NCBI RefSeq assembly: GCF_025567125.1
Contig: NZ_JAOQJI010000013.1
Coordinates: 25,603-89,602, forward strand
Reading direction: 5' to 3'
Source of the DNA: Phocaeicola fibrisolvens
GTDB taxonomy: Bacteria > Bacteroidota > Bacteroidia > Bacteroidales > Bacteroidaceae
Length of the DNA stretch: 64,000 nt
Shown: positions 33,885 to 41,561 of the stretch, in pieces
How the letters are laid out: each line of letters starts with the position of its first letter
Position numbering within the stretch: position 1 is the first letter of the stretch
Notes under the pieces: generated by a model
What the model saw: the letters and a program-made list of their open reading frames with translations, nothing else
Told to the model about the DNA's origin: nothing
Database searches by the model: none
Made by a program: the position numbers and the translations under genes

Positions 33885-34856
33885 ATGAAAAGACTTGCAT
33901 TATTATCACTGCTTTCATTCTGTTTTATAGCAGTATTCAGTTTTCCTGTAGATACAGCAAAGGTGAACCGTACATTCGCTTTAATGGTAAAGTCGGGATA
34001 TACGGCAGAGACGCAACGTGAATTCTTCGATGCTTTTCCTGTAACCTGGCATGAACTCTGGCTTACATACGGAAACATACCTTCGTTTGATAATCTTAAA
34101 TCAAGTTTCAGGAAACACATGTACGAAGGTTTGTATAAATTAGACAAGATACCCGACAGCTTGTTTTACGACAGGCTGATAACTCTTTGCATTGGCGGTA
34201 GTGAAGTAGTAGATGATATAGGAGGTAATCTTCATCATCTTATAAAAAAGAAACTTGAAGAAAACCCTGAGTTGATGATGGAACGTCTCAGCAAGAAATA
34301 CTATACGGCATATTTCCCTTTCTGGTATTCCCTTTTCAACAGTCTGCTATGTACTGATGAGAATGTGGAAATATACAGGAAATTAGAAAATTATAAATTA
34401 ATGTTCAAGGAAAAATATCCGGTTATAATGAACTATATGGAGCAGGCATTTATACTTTCCAATGGTAAGGCCATATTTGAAGACAATCGTTTTCCTTTAT
34501 ACTATAAATCACATAAACCTGAAGAAGTGAAGATGCAGATTCAACGGGAGGACGGAGTATATTTTGTGGCGGAACAGTTTCCGGAATATCCCGGTGGAGT
34601 AAACGGAATGTTGGATTTTATAAAAGAGAATTTCAAGTTGCCTGAATCATACTCTTGTAAAAAAGTCTTTATAACCGTAAAGGTGGTAATAGACACAGAC
34701 GGCAATATCAAATCATCCACAATAGATAAAAGTTATGATGAAACAGCGGACAAAGAGGCCCTTAGGGTGGTATCACTAATGCCCCGCTGGAAAGCTGCGA
34801 TAGACAAGGGAAAGAACGTTCCCTGCTTGTTTACAATCCCTTTCAGATATAAGTGA
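33885..34856 (+). CDS. Secreted protein with a TonB C-terminal domain (paralog 1)
   Basis: 323 aa. Signal peptide (MKRLALLSLLSFCFIAVFSF), an unrecognised helical middle (40-200), then a TonB_C-like domain in the last 100 residues: REDGVYFVAEQFPEYPGGVN, KVVIDTDGNIKSSTI, KEALRVVSLMPRWKAA and a final VPCLFTIPFRYK strand. Real TonB proteins have an N-terminal membrane anchor and a Pro-rich spacer; here the anchor is a cleavable-looking signal and the spacer is replaced by a helical domain. So it is unlikely to energise receptors on its own. Shares its C-terminal layout with the protein at 36541. Confidence 0.65.
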   Translation: MKRLALLSLLSFCFIAVFSFPVDTAKVNRTFALMVKSGYTAETQREFFDAFPVTWHELWLTYGNIPSFDNLKSSFRKHMYEGLYKLDKIPDSLFYDRLITLCIGGSEVVDDIGGNLHHLIKKKLEENPELMMERLSKKYYTAYFPFWYSLFNSLLCTDENVEIYRKLENYKLMFKEKYPVIMNYMEQAFILSNGKAIFEDNRFPLYYKSHKPEEVKMQIQREDGVYFVAEQFPEYPGGVNGMLDFIKENFKLPESYSCKKVFITVKVVIDTDGNIKSSTIDKSYDETADKEALRVVSLMPRWKAAIDKGKNVPCLFTIPFRYK

Positions 34857-34874
34857 CAATAAGAATTCAATAAG

Positions 34875-35500
34875 ATGGAAATAAATGAAGCCTTGATAAA
34901 GAAAGCGGCAGAGCATGTAATGCTTAACTCATGCTCTGTCAGTTCAAGCGGTTTGTTTAATGGTAAAGCAGGTATGTCCTTGGCATTGTTTGAGGTAGCC
35001 CGATTTCTGGAAGATGAGTATATCGAAGATCAGGCATTACAGACATTACAGGAATCACTGCTCACAAAGACAAATGATCCGGGTTTTGAAAATGGTCTTT
35101 CCGGTATAGGTTATGTCCTGCTTTATCTCACCAAAAACAAACTGGTGGAGGCCGATTTTGATGAATTGTTTGGAGATAAATTGCAGTTTATCTATGAACA
35201 TGCCGATAAATTATGTGATGATTTCATCACCAATGGAGTATTGCCGATGTGTGATATGAGAATGATTTATTTTCTTGATATTTATCATAAATGCGTAGAT
35301 AGTAACAGATCGTCAGAACTGAAAGAAAAACTTCTGACAATAGGCTTATTCAAAGATGTAGTGATTTAATCTCACGTTATGAAAGTGGAATTAGGACATA
35401 TGAAGGTTATGTGATTACTAAGCAGGCTTACGATGCTGCTAAATATATGAGACTTTATTTTACTATAGAACAGTTTATAACAGGTTTTATGCAAAAATAG
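34875..35500 (+). pseudogene. LanC-like (lanthionine synthetase C family) fragment, frameshifted
   Basis: The first frame (34875-35369, 164 aa) has the LanC-type helical toroid start: SSSGLFNGKAGMSLALFE and FENGLSGIGYVLLYL, the GxxG-x5 pattern of the first repeats. It stops at 35367, while another frame continues in register (DLISRYESGIRTYEGYVI, YFTIEQFITGFMQK) to TAG 35498-35500. Even when joined, about 208 aa is half of a usual LanC-like protein, and the zinc ligands (Cys in a WCxG context, CHG) are absent. It therefore cannot be an active cyclase and looks like an internal-deletion remnant. It is 18 bp behind the TonB_C protein gene. Confidence 0.6.
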
Positions 35501-35550
35501 ATTGTCATATAATATTGTAAATTAATATTAAATTAAAATTGTGAACTAAT

Positions 35551-36399
35551 ATGAAAGCTTTAAAAACTACATTGTGTGTACTATTTTTGTTTACAACGAC
35601 ATTAATGGCACAAACCCCTTTTACCGTAAAATCCAATGTAATCATTGATTTTAACATTTCTCATGATGGGAAAATGATGGTTTATAAACAATTGTCGTCC
35701 GATGCTACCTCTACTGTTTTCATTAAAGATTTAGAAACAGGAAGAGTCACTCCTATTTATAAGAACAGTCTTAAAGACTATAGTGAGTTTGACGCTTCCT
35801 CTGGAGTGGATTTTCTGTCAGACAATGTTATTGTTTTCGGTAAAGAAAAAAACATGGTTTCATTCAATCTTACAGATAGGAAATATAAGAATCTCTTCAG
35901 ATTGCCTGACGATGTCATTTTTTCTGTTAAAGCATCTGCTGATGGTAAAAGAGTATATTTCAGTTCGGATGAAACAATGTACTCTTCTCCAACTGAGCGT
36001 AGCTCTATTACAAAAACCAATGAAAAGAGAGGTATAATAATATCAATTGATATCGACCCTAAAGGGAATGCTTATTATACAATATGTAAAAAGGCCAGTA
36101 ATGATAAATGTCATATCTTATGTTATGATGGTCTGAATAAGGAAGAAGACATCACATATAAATTTGATAATATTGTGACCGACCCATATTTGATAGAAAG
36201 TACTCCTGATAAAGATTGTTTTATTGTTGCTGGAAAGAATGGAGTATTTAAGGTTGATTTAACCAATACCAAGTCAGTAAAATTAATCACCAATGAGGGA
36301 GAGAATCGTTTAAACAAAATGCGTTTATCACCGGATGGTAAGACTCTTTATTATCAAACAATAAAAGATAAGAATAAAATTATTACCTTAAGTCTATGA
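35551..36399 (+). CDS. Secreted WD40/PD40-like beta-propeller protein
   Basis: 282 aa with signal peptide (ending LMAQTP). Repeated blades of the TolB/PD40 sort: FNISHDGKMMVYKQL, VKASADGKRVYFSSD, IDIDPKGNAYYTI and MRLSPDGKTLYYQTI, each with the S-x-DGK turn. About six short blades, so a small propeller in the periplasm or outer membrane space. No catalytic motif. In the AT-rich island between the LanC-like fragment and the second TonB_C protein; role unknown. Confidence 0.65.
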   Translation: MKALKTTLCVLFLFTTTLMAQTPFTVKSNVIIDFNISHDGKMMVYKQLSSDATSTVFIKDLETGRVTPIYKNSLKDYSEFDASSGVDFLSDNVIVFGKEKNMVSFNLTDRKYKNLFRLPDDVIFSVKASADGKRVYFSSDETMYSSPTERSSITKTNEKRGIIISIDIDPKGNAYYTICKKASNDKCHILCYDGLNKEEDITYKFDNIVTDPYLIESTPDKDCFIVAGKNGVFKVDLTNTKSVKLITNEGENRLNKMRLSPDGKTLYYQTIKDKNKIITLSL

Positions 36400-36540
36400 T
36401 TCCCTAATAAGGAGTTATGCATTTTACTCTTTTATAATAGCTTGTAATAAAAAAGAAACTTAACAAAAGAACAGCAAACTGTAAAGTGAGCGAAATAAGA
36501 AATAGATGTAAATTATAAACCTTAAATGACTATGTAGTTT

Positions 36541-37491
36541 ATGAAAAAACAACTTTTAATTACTGCTCTTTTCTTCTCATTTATTTCGGTTTCGGCCCAA
36601 CAGAAGAAATATTCCCAGGAAGCAATTGACCTGAATGATAGAGCCACGGAAATCATGTTACGGAATCTTTCAAATAAAGATTCAATAGCGGAGGTGTTGA
36701 ACTTGTTAGATAAAGCCATCGCTTTGGATCAATCTTATATTACAGCTTATGGAAATAAAGTAAATTTATTATTGTCTGAAGAAGAATATGATCAAGCTAT
36801 AAAGACCCTTGACGAGGCGATAAAATACAATCCGGAACAACATGGATTCTATCTTTTGAAAGCTAAAGCACTGGAAGAACAAGGACAGTCGGAAGAAGCT
36901 CTGGCTTTTTATAAAAAAGCATTGGAAACGTGTGAAATTCAGATGAAAAAGAATCCTGCCGTTGGTTCTTTTCTCGACAGTTATTTCCTGAAATATTGTA
37001 TTTATGGAATAGACACACCGGCCAGTGAGGTTATATCCGCTATACCGACTTCATTCACAGATGAACAAAGGAAGTCAATCACAGTATTCCTTGATGCGGT
37101 TGGTTCCTTCAAAAAATATAAGGATGTATTTATAAAGAACGGTAGTCGGCCATTGAACCAGAAAAAACCTTCTATGCCGCAAAAGCGGGAGGATGGAGTT
37201 TACTACGTGGTTGACGAACTGGCAGAATATCCGGGAGGACACGATGCAATGATTGAGTTCGTCAGTAGAAATTTCAGAAAACCAGCCAATAGCAAACCGG
37301 GTACTGTTTTGGTGAACTTCGTCGTGGAAGCCGATGGTACTATACGTGATGCCGAAATAATGAAAAGTTTGGGCAAGGATATCGATGACGAGGCATTGCG
37401 AGTGGTAAACATGATGCCAAAATGGAAGCCGGCAAAAGTTGGTGGAAGGGTCGTAGCCATGGTATATAACATTCCTTTTATTGTAAAATAA
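36541..37491 (+). CDS. Secreted TPR protein with TonB C-terminal domain (paralog 2)
   Basis: 316 aa. Signal peptide (MKKQLLITALFFSFISVSAQ), TPR units at about 25-130 (AIALDQSYITAYGNKVNLLL, AIKYNPEQHGFYLLKAKALE, AFYKKALE), a linker, then TonB_C: REDGVYYVVDELAEYPGGHD, NFVVEADGTIRDAEIMKSLG, EALRVVNMMPKWKPAKVGG and the end strand MVYNIPFIVK. The C-terminal 100 residues parallel those of the 33885 protein. No membrane anchor remains after signal cleavage. Confidence 0.7.
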   Translation: MKKQLLITALFFSFISVSAQQKKYSQEAIDLNDRATEIMLRNLSNKDSIAEVLNLLDKAIALDQSYITAYGNKVNLLLSEEEYDQAIKTLDEAIKYNPEQHGFYLLKAKALEEQGQSEEALAFYKKALETCEIQMKKNPAVGSFLDSYFLKYCIYGIDTPASEVISAIPTSFTDEQRKSITVFLDAVGSFKKYKDVFIKNGSRPLNQKKPSMPQKREDGVYYVVDELAEYPGGHDAMIEFVSRNFRKPANSKPGTVLVNFVVEADGTIRDAEIMKSLGKDIDDEALRVVNMMPKWKPAKVGGRVVAMVYNIPFIVK

Positions 37492-37590
37492 TTTGTAGTA
37501 AATAACCGGTATTATAGGTGACAATTTGGAACCGGCGGTCTGATGGGATTGATACTAACACTGGGATTCTGCATATTTATAGTTTAAGAT

Positions 37591-37749
37591 ATGAATATTA
37601 CAAATATTAAATTATGGTTTGAAATGGCGAAAAAAGACGCTGTTTCTTATAGAAGATCAACCTTTGTTTCAAAGTTAGGGAGAAAAATAGAAAAAGATTC
37701 TTATTATGGAAAAAATAATAGTGTCATAGCAGAAGTTATAAAAAGATAA
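37591..37749 (+). CDS. Small hypothetical protein
   Basis: 52 aa from ATG 37591 to TAA 37747-37749. It encodes MNITNIKLWFEMAKKDAV, YRRSTFVSKLGRKIEK and NSVIAEVIKR. Basic (many Lys/Arg), no signal peptide, no known family recognised. It lies 16 bp before the TPR gene at 37766 on the same strand. Codon pattern fits the island, but a chance open frame in AT-rich DNA is possible. Confidence 0.3.
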   Translation: MNITNIKLWFEMAKKDAVSYRRSTFVSKLGRKIEKDSYYGKNNSVIAEVIKR

Positions 37750-37765
37750 ATTGATAAAAAGAAAT

Positions 37766-38419
37766 ATGAAAAATATATTGATTTCATTTTGCTTTATAAT
37801 GTTTTCTATTGGAATACATGGGCAAAACTTTAGTTCGGACGACCTATCGCTACTGAAGAAAACTCCTGAAGTATCTTCATTGTACAATTCTGCATTACAT
37901 TACGTGCTTCTTTATGAGAACGATGTGGATTCCTTGACAAAAGCTCTCACTTATATTGACAGAGCAATAGTCATTAATCCGAATATATCATACTCTTATT
38001 TATGGAAAGGTGAGATATTGTTTCGTATAGGGAAAAAAGAAGAATCATTGAACTTGTTTTCTTCATTATGCGAAAAAGAATCCTGCACTTACCACACGTT
38101 ATTTTTGACAGGTATGCTGTATGAAAAGACAGGTTTCCCTCAAAAAGCCCTTGAATATTATGACCGCGCATTGGATAAGAACGCAAAATTATTGAAATCA
38201 GCTGCATGCAACTTGAAAGATTTCATGTCTAATCTTGTCATACGTTATTTCATAGATGGTAAGATGATGGATATGGATGAAGTAAAATCTTTATTACCAG
38301 ACCACTTGAAAAGTACAAATGATAAAATAATACAAACAGAAGTGGATAATTTATATAAAAATTTCGATAAGGATAATTATATAAATAACCTGTGGAATCA
38401 TAATATTATGGAATATTAA
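37766..38419 (+). CDS. Secreted TPR protein, short relative of the 36541 protein
   Basis: 217 aa. Signal peptide (MKNILISFCFIMFSIGIHGQ) and two or three TPR units (ALTYIDRAIVINPNISYSYL, LFLTGMLYEKTGFPQKALEY). The segment NLKDFMSNLVIRYFIDGKMM parallels SFLDSYFLKYCIYGIDTPAS in the 36541 protein, so the two are probably paralogs, this one ending before any TonB_C domain. A TTG at 37751 could add five residues. Last gene of the island, followed by a terminator. Confidence 0.6.
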   Translation: MKNILISFCFIMFSIGIHGQNFSSDDLSLLKKTPEVSSLYNSALHYVLLYENDVDSLTKALTYIDRAIVINPNISYSYLWKGEILFRIGKKEESLNLFSSLCEKESCTYHTLFLTGMLYEKTGFPQKALEYYDRALDKNAKLLKSAACNLKDFMSNLVIRYFIDGKMMDMDEVKSLLPDHLKSTNDKIIQTEVDNLYKNFDKDNYINNLWNHNIMEY

Positions 38420-38455
38420 TGAGGAGGTAAAAAGCTAACCTAAAAAATAAGGACA

Positions 38456-38485
38456 AAAATTTAGAGGTAAATTTTGTTTTTTTTT
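38456..38485 (+). terminator. Terminator closing the AT-rich island
   Basis: Perfect arms AAAATTTA (38456-38463) and TAAATTTT (38468-38475) with a GAGG loop, then GTTTTTTTTTG. Confidence 0.75.
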
Positions 38486-38611
38486 GTCTAAATATCAGTT
38501 TTTTAGCGTAAAAGCAAATTATAAGATGAAAGAGTCATTGTATATTCGGAAAGATTTCAAAGGCCAATTATATATGTAGGGATTGTGATAAAAGATTCCG
38601 TCATAAATGAT

Positions 38612-38648
38612 AAAAGAGGTTGCTTCAACTGGGAATGCAACCTCTTTT
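38612..38648. terminator. Terminator for the DUF1349 gene (usable from both sides)
   Basis: Perfect 12-bp arms AAAAGAGGTTGC (38612-38623) and GCAACCTCTTTT (38637-38648). The A/T ends give a T-run on either strand; it lies just past the stop of the minus-strand gene at 38655. Confidence 0.85.
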
Positions 38649-38654
38649 CATTTC

Positions 38655-39308
38655 TTATTCCGCATTCTTTTTCAACCATTCCTGTCGGCGGAGGTCAGGC
38701 AGGTGCTTTACCTTGAAATTCTCAAAGGTGGCATTGAAGCCGTTTCCGTCCGGGCTGGCCGCCATGAGACCTACCATGACAGGGACGTGGTCCTGCAACC
38801 AGGCGTTGCGCATCATGACATATTCCTTGTCGTCGAAGGAATAGAAGATTTCCACGGCATCCAACCGTCTGACAGCCTTGATCCATACGTAAGGTACCGG
38901 CTTGTCCAGTGTGATGACGCTCCAGTCGGAAGTCTTGTGGGTGACGACCGTGCTCAGGTTGAACTTGCCGTCCACAAACTCGATGCCTGTCTTGATGTAG
39001 TTTTCATGGTCAATGCGCAGCATCAGTCCGGCCTGGTCGAAACGGGTCTTGTAGTCGCCGGTCACTTTCACTTTGACTTCAAACTCTCCTCCGTAGGTAG
39101 TGTAATAGAAAGGAGCGTCGTCCACGGTAAAGCCATAGTGTGAAATCCGCCAGTAGTCACTCTGCGGGGTGACAAACATCGTGAGTGCCTGATTCTCAAT
39201 TTTCCACTGTTCGGGTTCGTTGAACCATTGCATTTTTTCCAGCGACTGGGCCATTCCGGCTTGAAGCGATGCGCCGAGGGCCATGCCTAAGATAAGTTGT
39301 TTTTTCAT
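38655..39308 (-). CDS. Secreted DUF1349 (concanavalin-like) protein
   Basis: 217 aa with signal peptide (MKKQLILGMALGASLQAGMA). The body is a jelly-roll of the DUF1349/regulation-of-enolase-1 type: MQWFNEPEQWKIENQALTM, FDQAGLMLRIDHENYIKTGI, FNLSTVVTH, VEIFYSFDDKEY and VPVMVGLMAASPDGNGF. The fold often binds or acts on carbohydrates, but no catalytic residue can be named. Single gene, with its own terminator and a perfect palindrome just upstream of the start. GC content returns here to that of the core genes. Confidence 0.75.
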   Translation of the reverse strand: MKKQLILGMALGASLQAGMAQSLEKMQWFNEPEQWKIENQALTMFVTPQSDYWRISHYGFTVDDAPFYYTTYGGEFEVKVKVTGDYKTRFDQAGLMLRIDHENYIKTGIEFVDGKFNLSTVVTHKTSDWSVITLDKPVPYVWIKAVRRLDAVEIFYSFDDKEYVMMRNAWLQDHVPVMVGLMAASPDGNGFNATFENFKVKHLPDLRRQEWLKKNAE

Positions 39309-39320
39309 ATTGGGTGAATT

Positions 39321-39338
39321 AATTTAGGTTCCTAAATT
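39321..39338. promoter_or_regulatory. Perfect 18-bp palindrome upstream of the DUF1349 gene
   Basis: AATTTAGG-TT-CCTAAATT, 13 bp before the start codon. Symmetry and position fit an operator for a dimeric regulator, possibly the LuxR-type protein divergently encoded at 39445, or a 5' UTR stem. No evidence chooses between them. Confidence 0.4.
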
Positions 39339-39384
39339 GATGAAAAGTTTTCCGTGTCATTCGTTAATAATCATTTTTCCTCGT

Positions 39385-39392
39385 TATCTTTG
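39385..39392 (+). promoter_or_regulatory. -7 box (TATCTTTG) for the LuxR-type regulator
   Basis: TATCTTTG matches TAnnTTTG, 53 bp before the ATG at 39445. Confidence 0.55.
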
Positions 39393-39444
39393 CAAATGTA
39401 GTGCGTGGGTAACGAATACACAATGATGATTAATAACCATTTTC

Positions 39445-40209
39445 ATGAACATAGTAGATGAATTGAACAGCCGTTTTTTGACGCAAGATTTGGTGTCGCA
39501 GCAGGACGGGCTGTCGGCGGCGGAACTGGAAAAATACAAGGCGATTGCATCCGGTTATGCGGAAATGGAAAATGCAGTGGCCGTGTTGAGTGACATGCAT
39601 GCCAATATCAGCTATGTGTATTATGGGCATTTTTCACAGACTTTGGGTTGGAAGCAGGTGCCCGGCACGGAAGACCGGATTGATTCCATCTGGGAAGAGG
39701 TTATCCTGAAGCAGATACATCCGGACGATTTGCACGAGAAATATTTGCAGGAGCTTCGTTTTTTCCATTTTGTGCGGCGTCAGCCAAAGATGAAGCGGGC
39801 CGATTTCTATCTGGCCAGCAAGCTGCGCATGAAGGACGGGGCGGGCAACTATCAGTTTGTGTTGCACCGGTTGTTTTATGTGTCTTCACCCGTGGCGAAT
39901 GGGCTGTGGCTGGCTTTATGCGTGTATACACCTTGGTTCCCGATGTTTGCAGGAAAGAGTGTGGTGGTGAATTCGGTGACGGGTGAGGAGATGGAACTTG
40001 GACGGAGGGACGACTCACAGATACTGTCTTACCGGGAGACACAGATTCTCCGGCTTATTGCCAAGGGCATGATGAGTAAGGATATTGCCATTCTGCTTTC
40101 CATCAGTATCCACACGGTGAGTCGGCATCGGCAGGAAATCCTGCGGAAACTTCAGGTGAAGAGTTCCATAGAGGCCTGTCGGGTGGCGAAGGAGCTGGGA
40201 ATCATGTAA
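39445..40209 (+). CDS. LuxR-type transcriptional regulator with PAS-like N-terminus
   Basis: 254 aa, cytoplasmic. The N-terminal 170 residues look like a PAS-related sensor (IHPDDLHEKYLQELRFFHFV, FYLASKLRMKDGAGNYQFV). The C-terminal GerE/LuxR helix-turn-helix is clear: LSYRETQILRLIAKGMMSKD, IAILLSISIHTVSRHRQEIL and RKLQVKSS. A one-component regulator of unknown signal. It faces away from the DUF1349 gene, a possible target. Confidence 0.85.
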   Translation: MNIVDELNSRFLTQDLVSQQDGLSAAELEKYKAIASGYAEMENAVAVLSDMHANISYVYYGHFSQTLGWKQVPGTEDRIDSIWEEVILKQIHPDDLHEKYLQELRFFHFVRRQPKMKRADFYLASKLRMKDGAGNYQFVLHRLFYVSSPVANGLWLALCVYTPWFPMFAGKSVVVNSVTGEEMELGRRDDSQILSYRETQILRLIAKGMMSKDIAILLSISIHTVSRHRQEILRKLQVKSSIEACRVAKELGIM

Positions 40210-40244
40210 AGTGCTTGTGGTTTATATCAGACAATGTACAGCTT

Positions 40245-40306
40245 TTCGGTGAATAAGTGTTCTATTCTCCGAAAATATTCGGTAAATAGATGCTTTATTC
40301 CCCGAA
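40245..40306. repeat. Two 29-bp palindromic direct repeats (33-bp period) before the fic gene
   Basis: Unit A (40245-40273) starts TTCGGTGAATA and ends TATTCTCCGAA; unit B (40278-40306) starts TTCGGTAAATA and ends TATTCCCCGAA. Within A the arms TTCGG-T-GAATA and TATTC-T-CCGAA are complementary except for one T-T pair; B has one further mismatch. They sit just upstream of the -7 box of the fic gene, as an operator would. Confidence 0.8.
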
Positions 40307-40313
40307 AAATTAT

Positions 40314-40321
40314 TATCTTTA
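40314..40321 (+). promoter_or_regulatory. -7 box (TATCTTTA) for the fic gene
   Basis: TATCTTTA is one base off TAnnTTTG, 17 bp before ATG 40339 and 7 bp after the second palindrome. It argues against starting the protein further upstream at 40234. Confidence 0.5.
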
Positions 40322-40338
40322 TTGCTAAAAGTGGCTAT

Positions 40339-41448
40339 ATGTATTTACATGAAAGAGAAAACTGGTGGCAGTTTACCTATGATAGCAGTAGAGTGCTTAA
40401 GCTTTTAGGGCGAATCAGGGCGAAACAAGGTATGGTGTTAGGTAGTCTTTCTGCTCTTGGATTTGAATTTCAGGATGAGGCTATGCTTTCTACCATGTCT
40501 GTCGAATTGGTCCGTTCTTCGGAAATTGAGGGTGAAATGTTGAATTTGCAGGAAGTGCGTTCTTCTATTGCCCGTCGTTTGGGGATTGAAACAGCTGGTC
40601 TTGTTCCGGCTTCCCGATATGTAGAAGGAATAGTGGAGATGCTATTGGATGCTACGCAAAATTATAAAAAGCCCTTATCTGACGACCGTCTTTTTGGATG
40701 GCATAATGTGTTGTTCCCCTCTGGAATAAGTGGATTGTACAGAATTGAAGTTGGGAAGTATCGCACAGGTGAAATGCAGGTGGTTTCGGGAGCAATGGGT
40801 CATGAAAAGGTTCATTATCAGGCTCCCTCGCCAGAAAGGGTGCCCGAAGAAATGAAACGCTTTATTCAGTGGGTTAATACTGAAGAAGATATAGATGAAG
40901 TAATAAAGGCGGCAATTGTTCATTTATGGTTTGTGTCTATACATCCTTTTGATGACGGTAATGGACGAATTACCAGGGCCTTGACTGATATGATGCTGGC
41001 ACGTTCAGAGAATACAGGTAAACGGTTTTATAGCATGTCGGCCGAAATCAAGTTAATGCAAAAAGAGTATTATGAAATATTGGAAAGAACTCAGAAAGGA
41101 GATGGAGACATTACGGAATGGCTTCTCTGGTTCTTGAAGTGTCTTGACAAGGCATTGGATTCGACACGAGAAACATTGGCTGTTGTGTTGGAAAAAGCCA
41201 GGTTTTGGGAGTATTTTAGGGATATAGAATTCAATGTGCGGCAACGTAAACTGATTAACATGCTATTTGATGGTTTCTTGGGCAAACTTACTTCTAGTAA
41301 ATGGGCTAAAATTGCTAAATGTTCGCCGGATACGGCTTTAAATGATATAAACGATTTGATTGCAAAAGGTGTGTTGGTAAAGAATAGTGAGGGAGGTAGA
41401 AGTACAAATTATTCTTTAGCAGGGCTACATTGTATGGATGAAATATAA
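40339..41448 (+). CDS. Fic-family protein (probable AMP transferase) with inhibitory helix
   Basis: 369 aa. An N-terminal DUF4172-like helical region contains the inhibitory motif SSEIEG (residues 60-65, S-x3-E-G), which marks a class II Fic protein that can block its own ATP site. The active-site motif HPFDDGNGR is at 202-210. The C-terminus is a winged-helix-like segment (SSKWAKIAKCSPDTALNDIN, LIAKGVLVKNSEGGRS). It likely attaches AMP to a target protein or to itself and may bind DNA. The frame extends up to 40234, but that part is translated repeat sequence, so ATG 40339 was chosen. Confidence 0.9.
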   Translation: MYLHERENWWQFTYDSSRVLKLLGRIRAKQGMVLGSLSALGFEFQDEAMLSTMSVELVRSSEIEGEMLNLQEVRSSIARRLGIETAGLVPASRYVEGIVEMLLDATQNYKKPLSDDRLFGWHNVLFPSGISGLYRIEVGKYRTGEMQVVSGAMGHEKVHYQAPSPERVPEEMKRFIQWVNTEEDIDEVIKAAIVHLWFVSIHPFDDGNGRITRALTDMMLARSENTGKRFYSMSAEIKLMQKEYYEILERTQKGDGDITEWLLWFLKCLDKALDSTRETLAVVLEKARFWEYFRDIEFNVRQRKLINMLFDGFLGKLTSSKWAKIAKCSPDTALNDINDLIAKGVLVKNSEGGRSTNYSLAGLHCMDEI

Positions 41449-41497
41449 GAATGATAAGAAAGCATGATTGAATGATGCAAGGAACGGAGTAAATTCG

Positions 41498-41505
41498 TAA
41501 ATTTG
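41498..41505 (+). promoter_or_regulatory. -7 box (TAAATTTG) for the GH123-like gene
   Basis: TAAATTTG matches TAnnTTTG, 57 bp before the ATG at 41562. Confidence 0.45.
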
Positions 41506-41561
41506 ATATCCGAAATTTGCGGCAAGATGTTCAAGTTAACACTAAACCTAAATAATAAGAA

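Noticed and set aside
40234..40338. N-terminal extension of the Fic protein
   Set aside because: It is a translation of the two palindromic repeats and of the -7 box region; family-like sequence starts at ATG 40339.
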